A stretch of 64,000 bases of DNA from Lumbricus rubellus (Eukaryota; Annelida; Clitellata; Crassiclitellata; Lumbricidae), in assembly GCA_945859605.1 (NCBI GenBank), contig OX243811.1, forward strand, positions 39,921,821 to 39,985,820, given 5' to 3'. Positions 26,401 through 39,300 of the stretch are shown in pieces. The translations under genes and the position numbers were made by a program. The notes beneath the pieces were generated by a model, which saw only the letters and a program-made list of their open reading frames with translations, had not been told where the DNA came from and searched no databases. Positions within the stretch are counted from its first letter, which is position 1. Every line of letters begins with the position of its first letter.

Positions 26401-29400
26401 ATGGCTGAGTGGAATTACGACCAGCTGAATGATGAAGATGACGAAGAAGGCGATGAAACTGGTGGAGCTTTTCAGGTTGAATCCTCTTTTATTAGGATAT
26501 GAGAACTTGCAAGTAGTCTTTTTCATAGTTGCGGTAATATTTGTAATTTTTTATTGTCATACTAGTTTTGATTGTGATTATAGTTTTTTTAAATTATGTT
26601 TCTGTGAGTTTCATATATGGCACATTGAACTCTCACGTTAATGCTCGTCAATTTAGCATAAATTTGGTCAAAGTCACAGCCATGAATTCCAAAGTTATAT
26701 AAAATTTGCTCTTTGGTCTGGCATATGAAAATTGTGCATATGTGATTATGTGTAGCTTATTACAATTTCCTAAGCGGAAACACCATGGCAACACGCGCCT
26801 CAACGATATTTTCAAAGAAACGTAGACTAGTGTATATTCTTGAATTAAATATATTTGAATAAGTTAAAAATTTCTTTCAAGTGTTGTTTCTTTCAGACAA
26901 AACTTACTTTAAGGTGTTGCTTAAAAGAAACATAAATTTTTTGATTAAATTGATAACATCTTTCTTTAGTATGGTATTAACTGTTGTATATACTACATGG
27001 TTAATGGTTATAACTGTTTTGTTGCAGTCCTATGTTTTATCACTTTTTATGGTATTGAGTACTGTATTTTACCTTTATCTTTCATATCCAATGTGGTAAT
27101 GTTTCTGGTTTTTTTTGACATTGTTTACATTTTGCAATACTTGAATAATTTTTTATTTTAGTACCAGTTTGGAACTCGCGATGGTCTGATATTTCTGGTT
27201 GATTGCACGAAGTCAATGTTTGATCGTCAAGATGAGGAATCTGCATTTGAACTCTGCATCAAGGTAAATCTTGATGCATTGTTACAGTACCTCTTAGACA
27301 TTCCGCATACATAAACCAGGTTGACATGTATATGCCTAAAACCACCTAGCCCTCACCAAATTAATTCAATAGGTTTTTTAGTTGATTTTGTTACCATTGG
27401 GCCTGATTATTGGCATAGTAATGTCTACTGAAAGACCTTTGGTATCAATTTGTTTAAGGTGAACCAAATCTTGACCTGCCTCTATGGCTATCCAGATGGT
27501 TTAACAGTTGCTGCATAAGTTGAACAGAAAATGTTTTGTGGGCTGCTGTTGTTGATGATGGCTGAGTGATGAATAGTCAATAAGTCATGAATATATTTTG
27601 TGCAAGCTTTACTTGATAATGATGCTGAGATGGTGTGAATATGATTGTGATAATGCTAAGTGATCCTAAACATGATTTTTTGTAGTGTGCGAGAAATGTC
27701 ATTCAGAACAAGATCATCAGCAGCGACAGGGATCTCTTTGGAATAGTCTTCTTTGGAACAGTAAGACTCTAAACTATTGTTTGATTGGTCTGTCAGTCTT
27801 TAACCCTTTACCTGTTCATTTTTAAATTTTAATCCCGTTTTCAGCGGATATTCTCGGGGCAAACGGGTAAAAGATTAAATCTCTTTCTTCTGTCTTTCAA
27901 TCTCTTTGTTATTCAGTCGATCTGTGAGTCACATGACCAGTGAGTCTTCGCGTGGGTTTGTAAGTCATCCAGATTGGTGGTTAGTCATTCACTTTGACAA
28001 ACAGTTTTATTGTGGCAAATCTTATGCAGTTTATGCTGTGTATTCGAAAAGGAAAAAGCTGTGTTTGAATGCCTTGGCAAAAGTTTCATCTGTTTTTTTA
28101 TTATGTTTTGATCATGTTCCATAAATTTGTTGATCTGAATGTGATCAAGAAATATATTTTTGATGTTTTTTTTGTTCAGGATAAGTCACAGAATCCAATG
28201 GATTTCAAAAACGTTTGCATTTTGCATGTAAGTTTTTTAAAATTGTTTTTGAAGTTATCATTCACGATTAACGAAGCTTAAATGTTGCTGCTTTTCATCA
28301 CACTATTCATCAAGGATGCAGAAGATAATTTATCATTAAAGGCACAGTTTAATGCCTCAACGCAACATGCCAGTGCATATTTAGTACATGTACATATGCA
28401 TCACATACAAATCTGTGCAGTTTATGTTGTGTATTCCTTTATCCTAATATGTATATATGTGCCTGTGCTTGCATAAAAAGCTAGATAGAGATCGGACAAA
28501 TTTACAGTCTTGCTGCCAGTACCTGCTGCCCTGCCTTTGCTTTTTGGTTACAATATTTATGATCTACAGTGTCAGTTACTCACAAAATTGATACAGCTGT
28601 TAATGAATAATTTTCTAATTAACTACTTATCTGGTTTTGTTTTAGGAACTGGGCCTTCCAGGAGCAGAAAAGGTCTTGCAGCTGGAGAAGCTATTGGAAG
28701 GTAAGTAGTTGTGTTATCTTTAAGCAATTTGTGGATTATGAGTAATTTGCAGTACTTAAAGCTCTTGTTCTTGTTGTTAACATTGAAATATAGACTCATC
28801 ACATGTTGGCATTGTGTAGTGTTGTGGCAGGGCAGTTTCCTTTATACACTGTGTCCCAATAAATCGGGCACCCTTTTTATAATGTGAATAAAACTGGTAA
28901 ATATTCATCGATTGTCAAAATTTCAAAACTGTTTTTATCCTGAGATAATTATCTACAAATTGGTAACACTGGACAACAGTGATTTGGTTTCCTGAACACT
29001 TTCAGTTGTTTCTTATGCAGTTTCTGCTGCTGATCACGAAAATCACCTTGAAATTGTCCCATCACGTAACGTTTTTGAGAAATCTTCAATTTTTATGTTT
29101 ATTTTCACATTTTTCAGATATAACGTTATACTAAGCTTCGTGTAACTGAGGTATGTCCAGGCATGCACTTATGAGAGTTTACATAAATGTTTGTCTTGCA
29201 TAATAAATAAAATTGGGTCTGCTTATGCATTAATGCTGGTTAGAATCTGTCTGCAAAAGTTTTAAGCACTATTATATAGCCTACTAAAGCCGCTTCTCTG
29301 CATAGGTAGACCGTATACATGCATAACTCACTGAGGAAGTTGACATCAGTTTGTAGTTTGATGTTGCATTTCCAAAGTTTAGTTTTGTCTACATGTATGC

Positions 29401-32400
29401 AAAATGCATAACAAGTTAGCCAGCTTATTTTCAGATAAGCTTTAAACTATAATATATTTTAAGACGGTTGTTGACAGCAGAAATATCTCGCCAGTGTTGC
29501 ATCAAACGTGACACATGTACGTTTTGCCACATTTGTAGAGAGTAGGCTATGATATATGAGACAATCGCCTGGAAGCACTAAAGGATGTTGTGGGGAATTT
29601 TCTTGGTAACAATATAACTCCAAATTGCATGAAACTGGGCAACAAAATCTTACAGCATACTGGCATGAAATGCAGCATATCACTTAAGATTCACATCTTG
29701 CATTTCCACTTGAACTTCTTCCCAAGTTCCCCACAAATCTAGCGATGAACACCAGGAAATTGCCACAGTGCAAAAACGGTATAAGGGAAACAGGAATCCA
29801 GCAGTGTTGTCTGACAATAATATTGTTTGACACTGCAGCGAGATGTGCGGACAAAGAATACAAACGTAAATAAGCATCAAATCATTTTAGACCTATGGAA
29901 CTTTAGCAGCATCTTATAATACATTGTAGCCTACATGTGCAACTGAACAGGGAATAACTATGAAAAACTTTAATTTCATGTTTCTCAACATTTCTAAGTG
30001 ACACAGTCATCATCAGCACCCAATACTATGAGGAAGAACTGTTCTAAAGATTTGTTTTCCAATGAAACTAAATTATAGTATATTTCAAATGTATGCAATA
30101 AACGAGCATTTCAGTTAAACTCTTGCATGCCGTTTTACTCAAAAACCTTACGTGATACAAAATTCCAACGTGTTCAGCACGTCAACTTGTATAAAAAACA
30201 ATCAAAGTTTTTTCGGAAATCCCAAAAAATTAATTTATAGAATATTTAAATATATGCAATATAAAAGTATTTAAATTAAAATCTTGCATATTGTTTTTCT
30301 CAAAAACCTTACGTGATACAACAATTCTGAGCACACCATCGTGTTCAGCACGTCAACTTCTACAGAAAACAGTCAAATTTTTTTCAGAAATAAAAAATAA
30401 TAATTTATAGTATATTTAAATATATGCAATTATATGAGTATTTAAGTTAAATCTTGCATATTGTTTTTCTCAAATACCTTACGTGATACAACAATTCTGA
30501 GCACACCATCGTATTCAGCACGTCAAGTTCTATATAAAACCGTCAAAGTTTTTTCGGAAATAAAAAAAAAGTTAAAATTTGTTGTCCAGTGTAATTTATG
30601 AACGGCCATCACTAAAAAATTACGTCATAATGACGTCGTTAATTTACATATGGAAACCAAATGTCAACAAAAATCATTGTGTTCGGTACTTAACATTTGA
30701 ATTATCTGATGCAAATGACGTAATTGTGACGTCAATATTCATGCCAAAAACTTCATATTTGAATCAGTGTAAGGTAATTATCTCAGGATAAAAACAGTTT
30801 TCAGTTGTTTTGATTTTAGTTTCATATCACAGTCGCATGGTTATGATGTTGGATTGTCAATCCATTTTTCTTACCTTCAGCTTATGAGGATTCGTGGTCA
30901 GTCCTCTCATTCTCTGCCAGATTTAATCACTAGCCATGTACTGAGTTGTACTCTTTGCATGGCTGAGCTTGCAAGTGTCCAGTTAAAGTGCGTATTTTAA
31001 AAGATGGGTTTCTTATCATAAACTCAAATCTCTTGCTTTTTGTAGCACCAGATAACGATGATTTTGAGACGAAATTTGGTCACAGTGGCACCGTTTCTGT
31101 TGCCGATGCTCTGTGGACATGTTCCAATATGTTTTCTAACTGGTGAGCTTCTGAAGACATTCTGTACAGTCTGTTTCACCTTAGTCTTGTTCTAAAATTT
31201 GAAAATTGTTGCCAGCAGTGGAGGAATGCTGAGACAAGGACCATTGCACTGAAGAACTTTACCATTAACCCTTTAATGCTGAGATGGTAGTAAATGGTAT
31301 GGAAAATCCTATACCCTCAGGCATTAGAGGGTTAACTTTCCGTCATTAACCAGAAATCTAAAAATTGTTGCCAGCAGTGGAGGAATGCTGAGGTCTTGGA
31401 CAAGGACCATTGCACTGAAGAACTTTACCATTAATTTTCCATCATTAACCAGAACGATGTTCTGTTTGTCAATATGTATCTAGAGTTTTTCTAGACATGC
31501 AGGATTGTGCCTTTAAATGACTGAATTGGACTGTGTACCCCCATGCTTGTTCTACTTACTAATATATATATATAACTTGTTTTATTGTGGTGGAATTCTA
31601 TTGTGCTGTTTTAGCACACAGAAGCTTGGCTACAAGCGAATTATGTTATTCACGAACAATGACAATCCACATGGAGACGACGCCCAACTCACGGTTTGTC
31701 AATTTGATTCTTACATCAGTTCTGTCTTGTCTACTAAAGCATTCCCAATTTCCCATTGTCTTTCATGTGCTAGAGATTTAGGAGTATCTAAACACGTAAG
31801 ATAGTGCTAGAAGCAGCAGTTGTCCATCATTGTCTTTATCATTACTTTGGATATTTCATGCAGGTCTTCATTTCAAACTTATTCATGTCATGTTGACGCC
31901 CCGCTGTGGCCGATTCCTAGTTTCTTTGCCCTTTCAGATTCTACTGAACTTCTCTAATCCATGTTGAAAATAAAATTTATTATGGTTTCAGTTTGACTGA
32001 TTCCTTATGTGCCGTAACAATGGTGATGCAGAAGTCATTAGATTAGAGCTAATCAAGTTTATCATTGTTGTGATCATAATCAACATCGTCGTTATAATCA
32101 ACAACATCATAGCATGTCACTTGTCCTTCTTATATTGCCTTTGAAAGACTCTTTATTGTCATTATGGTCCTCATTATCTTCAGTATTGATCATCACAATA
32201 TTACACCTTCTTGTCACTATTATCACATCATACCTTCATGTATCATCATCATCATCACTTCCATCTTTTTGTCGCTAATCATCCTTAGTTATAAGAGAAT
32301 TATGCGTTGACAAGCTGTTTGCTAAATTGTTTTTATTGTCTTTGACTCTTGTACAGCGCCAGGCAGTTGCGAAAGCAGAAGACTTGCGCCAGAATGGCAT

Positions 32401-35400
32401 CGACTTGGAACTGATGCACATGAACCAACAAGACAAGCCATTCAACGTTAAAACATTCTATGAGGTTGGTGTCAAATATATACCTATATATTATATATAT
32501 ATGCATATTATATATAAAATATTATATATATATGTAATATATATATATTATATATGTCTGTGCATTTTATATAATGCCTTTTAACGCTTTAACGACAAGC
32601 TGCATTGGTTACATTTAGAGATGTAAAAAAACATGTTTTTTTTGGCGTTGAAATATTTCAATGAAATATTTCAGTTTTATTTGAAATATTTCAGTTTTCT
32701 TTGAAACATTTGAAATTATTTTTTTCTTTACATTTTACAAAGTTCTAATTACAACCATAATAACAGTTTATTTATTTCTCATATTACATATTATATGCAT
32801 TATTGTGTTAGTGATGACCATTCTCGAGATATTCAATTTATTTCTAATTACCTGTTTTTAAGAATGACTTTTATGAGAGTTACATTATATGTTGAAAAAC
32901 ATGTTTTATTCACCAAATATCACAAATTACAGTTTGATCTAATAAAGTAGATGTTATTGTTCATTGTTATGCTTAACATTTATTATTAATCACATGTTTT
33001 GTCATAAATGAAATAAATGTGATTTTAGCTAAATTCTGCTAGCCTAGGACAAAGTAGGCTATAGAATTCAAAACACTTTAGTCACTTTACAAGACAAATT
33101 ATAAATCACAAATACTATGTCAACTAGACTCAATAATAATCCGGCAAACAAAATTTTACAAAAAGTTCTAAGAATAGAACTTAGAACACAAACATAAATA
33201 GTACTATCAGTCAGACAGAGTAAACCATCATTAATAGTAATTATACTGCTAAAATCTGTCAGTTACAAGATTTCCTCATTGTTATTCATCATCGTCCATC
33301 ATGTCATCATCTTTGTTGTCATCGTCAACATCATCATTGTCGCTATCTTCATAATTGTCAATGTCATCATCATCACTGGTATCGTCACTGTCATCATAGT
33401 TTTCATGGCCTTCATCATCGACATTGTCACCGTCTTTGTCATTATCATCATCATAGGCGTAGGAGACGGGGGTCCAGAGGAGGCAAATGCATGCCCCCCC
33501 CCCAAATTTCGGGCAAGTCTGATTTTTCGGGCAAGCAGACCCGAAAAAATAAAAAAGTTTTAATTTTTTTCATACTTTTTTTTAGTTTTTCGGGTCTTCT
33601 TGCCCGAAAAATCAGACCTGCCCGAACAAAAGAAGGTCGTCAGACCTTTCGAGCAAAAAGTAACGGGAAATTTCAGAAGATTTTGGCCGGATGACTAAAA
33701 AAAGATCGTTAGAATTTTCGGGCAAACGTAACGAGAATTTTTCTTAAGATTTCGGCAGGATGACAAAAAAAATTTCGGGCAAAAGTCTCATTTTTGCCCC
33801 CCCCAACGCTGAAATGTCCCCTACGCCTATGATCATCATCATTGTTATCATCTTGCAAACAATGACAAGCACAGTTACGTCTGCTATTATAAAGTTAATA
33901 TCCGATTGCAGAACAGACCATATCTTTGGAAGAGCACTAGAGATGTAAAAAAAACATAGATGTAAAAAAAAAACGGTTTTTTTGGCGTTGAAATATTTCA
34001 AAAAAAACTGTCAGAAATGAAATATTTCAAATGAAATATTTCACGCTCACATCACTAGTTACATTGTAGTACACATGTCAGTAAGTTTTCAATGTATTTC
34101 ATAAGCACTGCACGAGTGCACGTGCTTGCATAAGGGGTGCTAAATTTAGCTTAAAAAATTACAATCTAGTCCTTGAGCAAATGATGTTCGTAGATCTGAA
34201 CTGAACCTTAACTAGTTGTATACTTATTATTTTGTTGTAGCTTACATGTTATTTGAATAATAGTTGAGAACACTGTTAAGATTTGAAGAATACCCTGAGG
34301 ATTTTGTTGGTGCTAAGAGCATCTGTTCAAATGATTTTTAAAATGATTTATTGGGGTGATGTTGTAATGTTTTGCTGGTACTTGTGATGTGTTTTTAAAA
34401 GTTGATGCATACTGATACAAGGTACAAGTATGTTGTACATTTGATGCATTTGTAGGAGTTGATGTATGCTGACGAGGATGAACAAACCGGCATAGCGGAT
34501 GCTGCTGAGAAATTTGATGAACTTCTGAGGAGGTAAATTGGCGACAGAGATTTTGTGAGGTATACATAGTTCAGAATATTGAAAATCAAGCTAGATGCGA
34601 TCACACATTTTGTACTTAAATGTGAAGAAACTGAAGGTACTGTTGTCACTTCTGCGTAAACGACTTAGTAGTCATGTCATATCGCCATTGTCGCCTCGCG
34701 ACGGTTGGCTACACGAATCAATCGTCACTGTCCTGTCACGACGTAGTGGTAGTCGCGACGTAGTACTTAGTAGTTACTACAAATTACAAACTTTTCATCC
34801 AGAGATGATTGGTGCTTGAAGACTAAAAATGTACAAGCAGAATGGTTTTGCAATTTCTTTCTTTCGTTATTTAGGGTGCGAGCAAAACATCACAAGAAGC
34901 GAGCAATGTCTCGTATTCCACTCACGATTGGCGACGGGCTCAGCATATCAGTTGGGGTGTAAGCTTTCTTTTTTTTATTCATGTTGCATACTTAGAAGAT
35001 TTTAGTAGAGCCTTGTTTTAGAAGTTCGCTTACAAGCCGCTGGATGATTGATGAATTACACATGTGTTATGTTTGTGGTGCTATAGAAGTCTATATTATG
35101 TTGGATTGCATGGTAGTGGTGATTGAATTGCCATTGGTGATGATATGTGGGTTGACACTGCAATTTCTTCAAGAGGTTCCTAAAAGACAATTGCAATTTA
35201 TATCAAGAGTTAATGATTCTGCAGTGCTCATAAACTTGGTTGAATAACAAGCTTTATCACCCCGCATGATGCATTATGGCCAAAATGGGGTATTAATGCA
35301 TTGTGTGGAAGCATGTTAGATATTTATTGATGATTTCACACCAAATTATATATTTTAGATTTTCTTTATAACCTACGTAAAAGCTGGGCCAAACAAACCT

Positions 35401-36243
35401 TCAGTCTGATTTCCTTAAGGTATTCATGAGCTTATGGAGGCTGTTCATAAGTCAATTCCCAACAAGTGGCCCATTTTCTTGACTGTCCACGTATATATGT
35501 CACAAGTACCTACTTGCATGTACAGTTCTACACTTACATTGATGCATCTGTGGGTGAGTGCATGTGTATATAAACTATATATATATATATATATATGAAT
35601 ATAAATATATGCATGTGCACTTATTGTGGCAACTTTAACTTTTAAGTACCTCATAAAAGCGCATCCCACTTTGGTCTCTATGACGTGGAATATCATTAGG
35701 AACAGAGAGGTCCTAATAAAGCACAACACTGCGAGGCACCTGTGCAAGAGTTACCAATTCCACTCTGATGTGCACTTGTGCATGCATATGTGTATGGCCT
35801 GATAGTAGTAATAATGGCGGTCTTGTTGGTGATAGTGCTGTTGGTGATAGTGCTGGTGTTTTTCTGACCACTGGGTAGGTATTTGTTGGTACGCAATGCT
35901 TCAAAGCCGTCTGCTGTGAAACTGTACAAGAAAACAAATGACGAACTGAAGACTGTTACAAAACAATTTCTCAAGGTCTGTCGTCAAAGTCACGTTCTTA
36001 GTTTCACTGTCTTTTAAAATAATTGAAGTGGAAAGCAGGTTGATCCGATGAATGATCCATAGATGTGCTGCATTTGACAATATCAAGCCTCCTCCTCCTT
36101 TTGCACGTGTCAAGTATGCTTGTATTACCATGTCTGTACACCGAAATGCGGATAGCAGTTGGTATATTAAAGAATATTCTTATCTTATGTGTCTTCGTGT
36201 GCATGCATATATGTATGTTCGATTGCTACATATCTCAATGATC

Positions 36244-36323
<80 letters not shown>

Positions 36324-39300
36324 ATGGTTCCAGTCTGTGACAGCCAAGTTGTTGATTATCAACAGGTAGTGACCGTAGTAATAATAATCGAGGTCTTTCA
36401 GATTACATGAATGGATGAATAACTTGCATTGACGGAGTGTTCTATAATTTGTATGATCGTGTTTGGGTACTCATGTAGTCAATTTTTAGATGGCGCTAAA
36501 GAACCTTGCAGAGTTATTTGTTTGAGTAGCATGGCTTTGTATTTGCCAACAACTACTACCTTAGCTTAGTTTTGTTGCCTTATTATGACCGACCTTTTCT
36601 TGCCTTATTATGACCGACCTTTTCTTGCCTTATTATGACCGACCTTTTCTTGCCTTATTATGACCGACTTTTTCTGTTGTCATTCTTGAAGGAAACAGGC
36701 GAGGTTCTGATGCCTCAAGACATGAAGAAGTCACAGGTTTACGCAAGTAAAAGCATCTGCTTTGAAGCAGAAGAGGTGGCACAGATGAAGCTTTTTGATA
36801 AACCAGGTGAACCATTACAATTGTGAATTTGATTTTCACTAATTATGGATTTGAGATCATTGAAAACAGAATCAGGTATACATGAGAGGTAACTGTTTGT
36901 GTATGACATGCTATTATGAACATTTGTCGTCAGAGGCAGAAGGTGAAGCTGGCAATAGGTCTAGGATTGTAGTTGGAGTGCAAGGTAATAGTGAGGTTAG
37001 TTGGATAATGAAGAAACCCTCGTACCTTTCTCTGAATTGCCAAGTGGAAACAAAAGACTTCTTGATTTGTTTGTTTATTGCACACACACAAGTCAAACAG
37101 AATAAACATGACTCGCTAAACAGAGCACAAAAGGAACAGAAAAAGCTAACAGCTTATACAGTTCACACATCAAAACAAATGTCTAATTAGGTGAATGTGT
37201 CTCTGTTGTAGGATTTCAGGTGATGGGCTTCAAGAAGAAGGAACTCATTAAGCCGTACTTCCACATTCGACCCGCACAGTTCATCTATCCAGATGAGTCG
37301 GTTTGTTGGACTATTTCACAATATTATCTTTCTCATCTATCTAATGCTTGTGGCTTTTGCGTCATAATATGGACAACTCGTCAACTGGATTGAAACCTTA
37401 GTGAATACTTCGAGCTGTAATGGTTGGGATTGGGATACCCACAAAACCAGGTTCCATGTATGTATGTATGCATGCATATGTGTGTATTACTGAGATGGTG
37501 TTTATTCAGTTATTATTTTGTCATGTCTAAGCCATTATTGAGTCCAGGCAATTGTCTTTACCAAGTTCCTTTGCAGGCACAGTGTGTGAGAATCTTACTT
37601 AATTTTCTGACTTTTTTAACGTACCTTTGCCCTGATTGGGTCTTACTTTATTGTCGTATTCTTAATTTTCCTTGTCCTACCTTACTTTACAGTACTTACT
37701 TGTATGTGAGACAGAGCTTACTTGTATACGTGTATTGCATGTATACATGTATTGTATGTGTGTTGCACAGAACGTGATTGGAAGCACTTGCCTGTTTACG
37801 GCGATGCTTCGCAAGTGTCTGGAGAAGGAAGTGGTTGCCATCTGTAAATACATTCCACGCAAAAACACTCCTCCGAGATTTGTTGCGCTCTGGCCTCAGG
37901 TAACACTGTCTACACTTTATACTGACTGGACCTAAAGCAGGCTAAGGATGTTTGTATTATGTCACATCTAATATGTATGAATAGACAGATAGTTAAATAG
38001 GCAGGCAGAAGAATAGGTAAAAGGAAGGTAAGTCAGATGTATAGATTGGTAAATAGGCAGAGAGACAGGCAGACAATGCAAGATCTTGGTAGAGGGGATG
38101 GTCTTCAACTGCTTATGAAATGTAGGCAGTGAAAAGAGTCTCTTGGTTGTAGGTTGCATGGCAGCGTCTTTCAGAATGAAGGTTGTACCATGACAAGTTA
38201 CTTTGTTGTAATCTGAAATGCTGCTGCATTTAGTTTTGTTCTTCTGTCATTGTTTGATTGGAAGAAAATCTGTTTATTTGAGTTGATTTTCTGGTTAGGG
38301 ATATGTGCATTGTGCAGCCATGGGTGAAACTGAAGATATGCAGTGTGAATCTTTTGTGCTTTTTTCTCTTTCAGAAGGAGGAACTTGATGAGCATAACAT
38401 CCAAGCGGTTCCTCCGGGTTTCCACGTCATCTTTCTTCCGTTTGCAGATGACTTCCGCAAACTGACCATTGAAAAAGAGGCTCCACGTGGTAAGTCCTAC
38501 CACTTGACAACCGGCGGCACTCTGTCTGTCTGTCTGTCTCACTCTGTCTGTCTCTCTCTTTCTCCACGAACACACACGATCTCACAGTCGATCCCGCAAT
38601 TTGCAGGTCTACTCTTTATATTTGGAATTTAACCCTTTAGTGCCAGAGGGTATAGGATTTCCCATACCATTTACTACCATCTCGGCATTAAAGAGTTAAG
38701 GCCTTTATCGATGCTCTTAATTGCGATAAGCGTTTGCGTTGATATTGAATTACATTACATCAAATATTTACTTAGTTGCTAAGCGACGTTGAACCTTAGT
38801 CTCGCCGTGCCTTGTAGAGACCTCTAATTAATGGCTGATTTATGTTTATTTGACACAAATATGCGACCAACAGAGTTAATTTGGAAAAGGTATTATTGCT
38901 ACACTGCCCTCTGCTGCATCTCAGGGTTAGCTTAAGTTAACCATTGTATCTGAGGCGAAACAGTGGAATTGCTAGCACGTCATGTCCTCGCTTTCTATTT
39001 GGATTAGCTCAAAGGACTGTTTGCATTATTCCTCTTTAGCTGAAGCTAGTAATAAAAATGCATTGGTACTTTTTATGCCCATGGCAGGCGTAGCTCGAGG
39101 GACAGGGACTGGTCATCTTCTAGTCGTACTTTTTGTTGCTATTTCAGCAAATGTGGATCAGATAGACAAGGCTAAGGAGCTGCTGAAGAAACTGCAGTTT
39201 GCGTTTCGAAGTGAGAGCTTTGAGAATCCTGTTCTCCAGCAGCACTACGCTAACGTTGAAGCGATGGCCCTCGACCGCGACAGTCCGGAGGAAGTCACAG

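Noticed and set aside
33279..33563. Ile/Val-rich and Met/Thr-rich frames
   Set aside because: Translation of CAT/ATC simple repeats.
36180..36362. Asn-Gln-Ser-Ile repeat protein
   Set aside because: Translation of the (TGAT)n microsatellite on the opposite strand.
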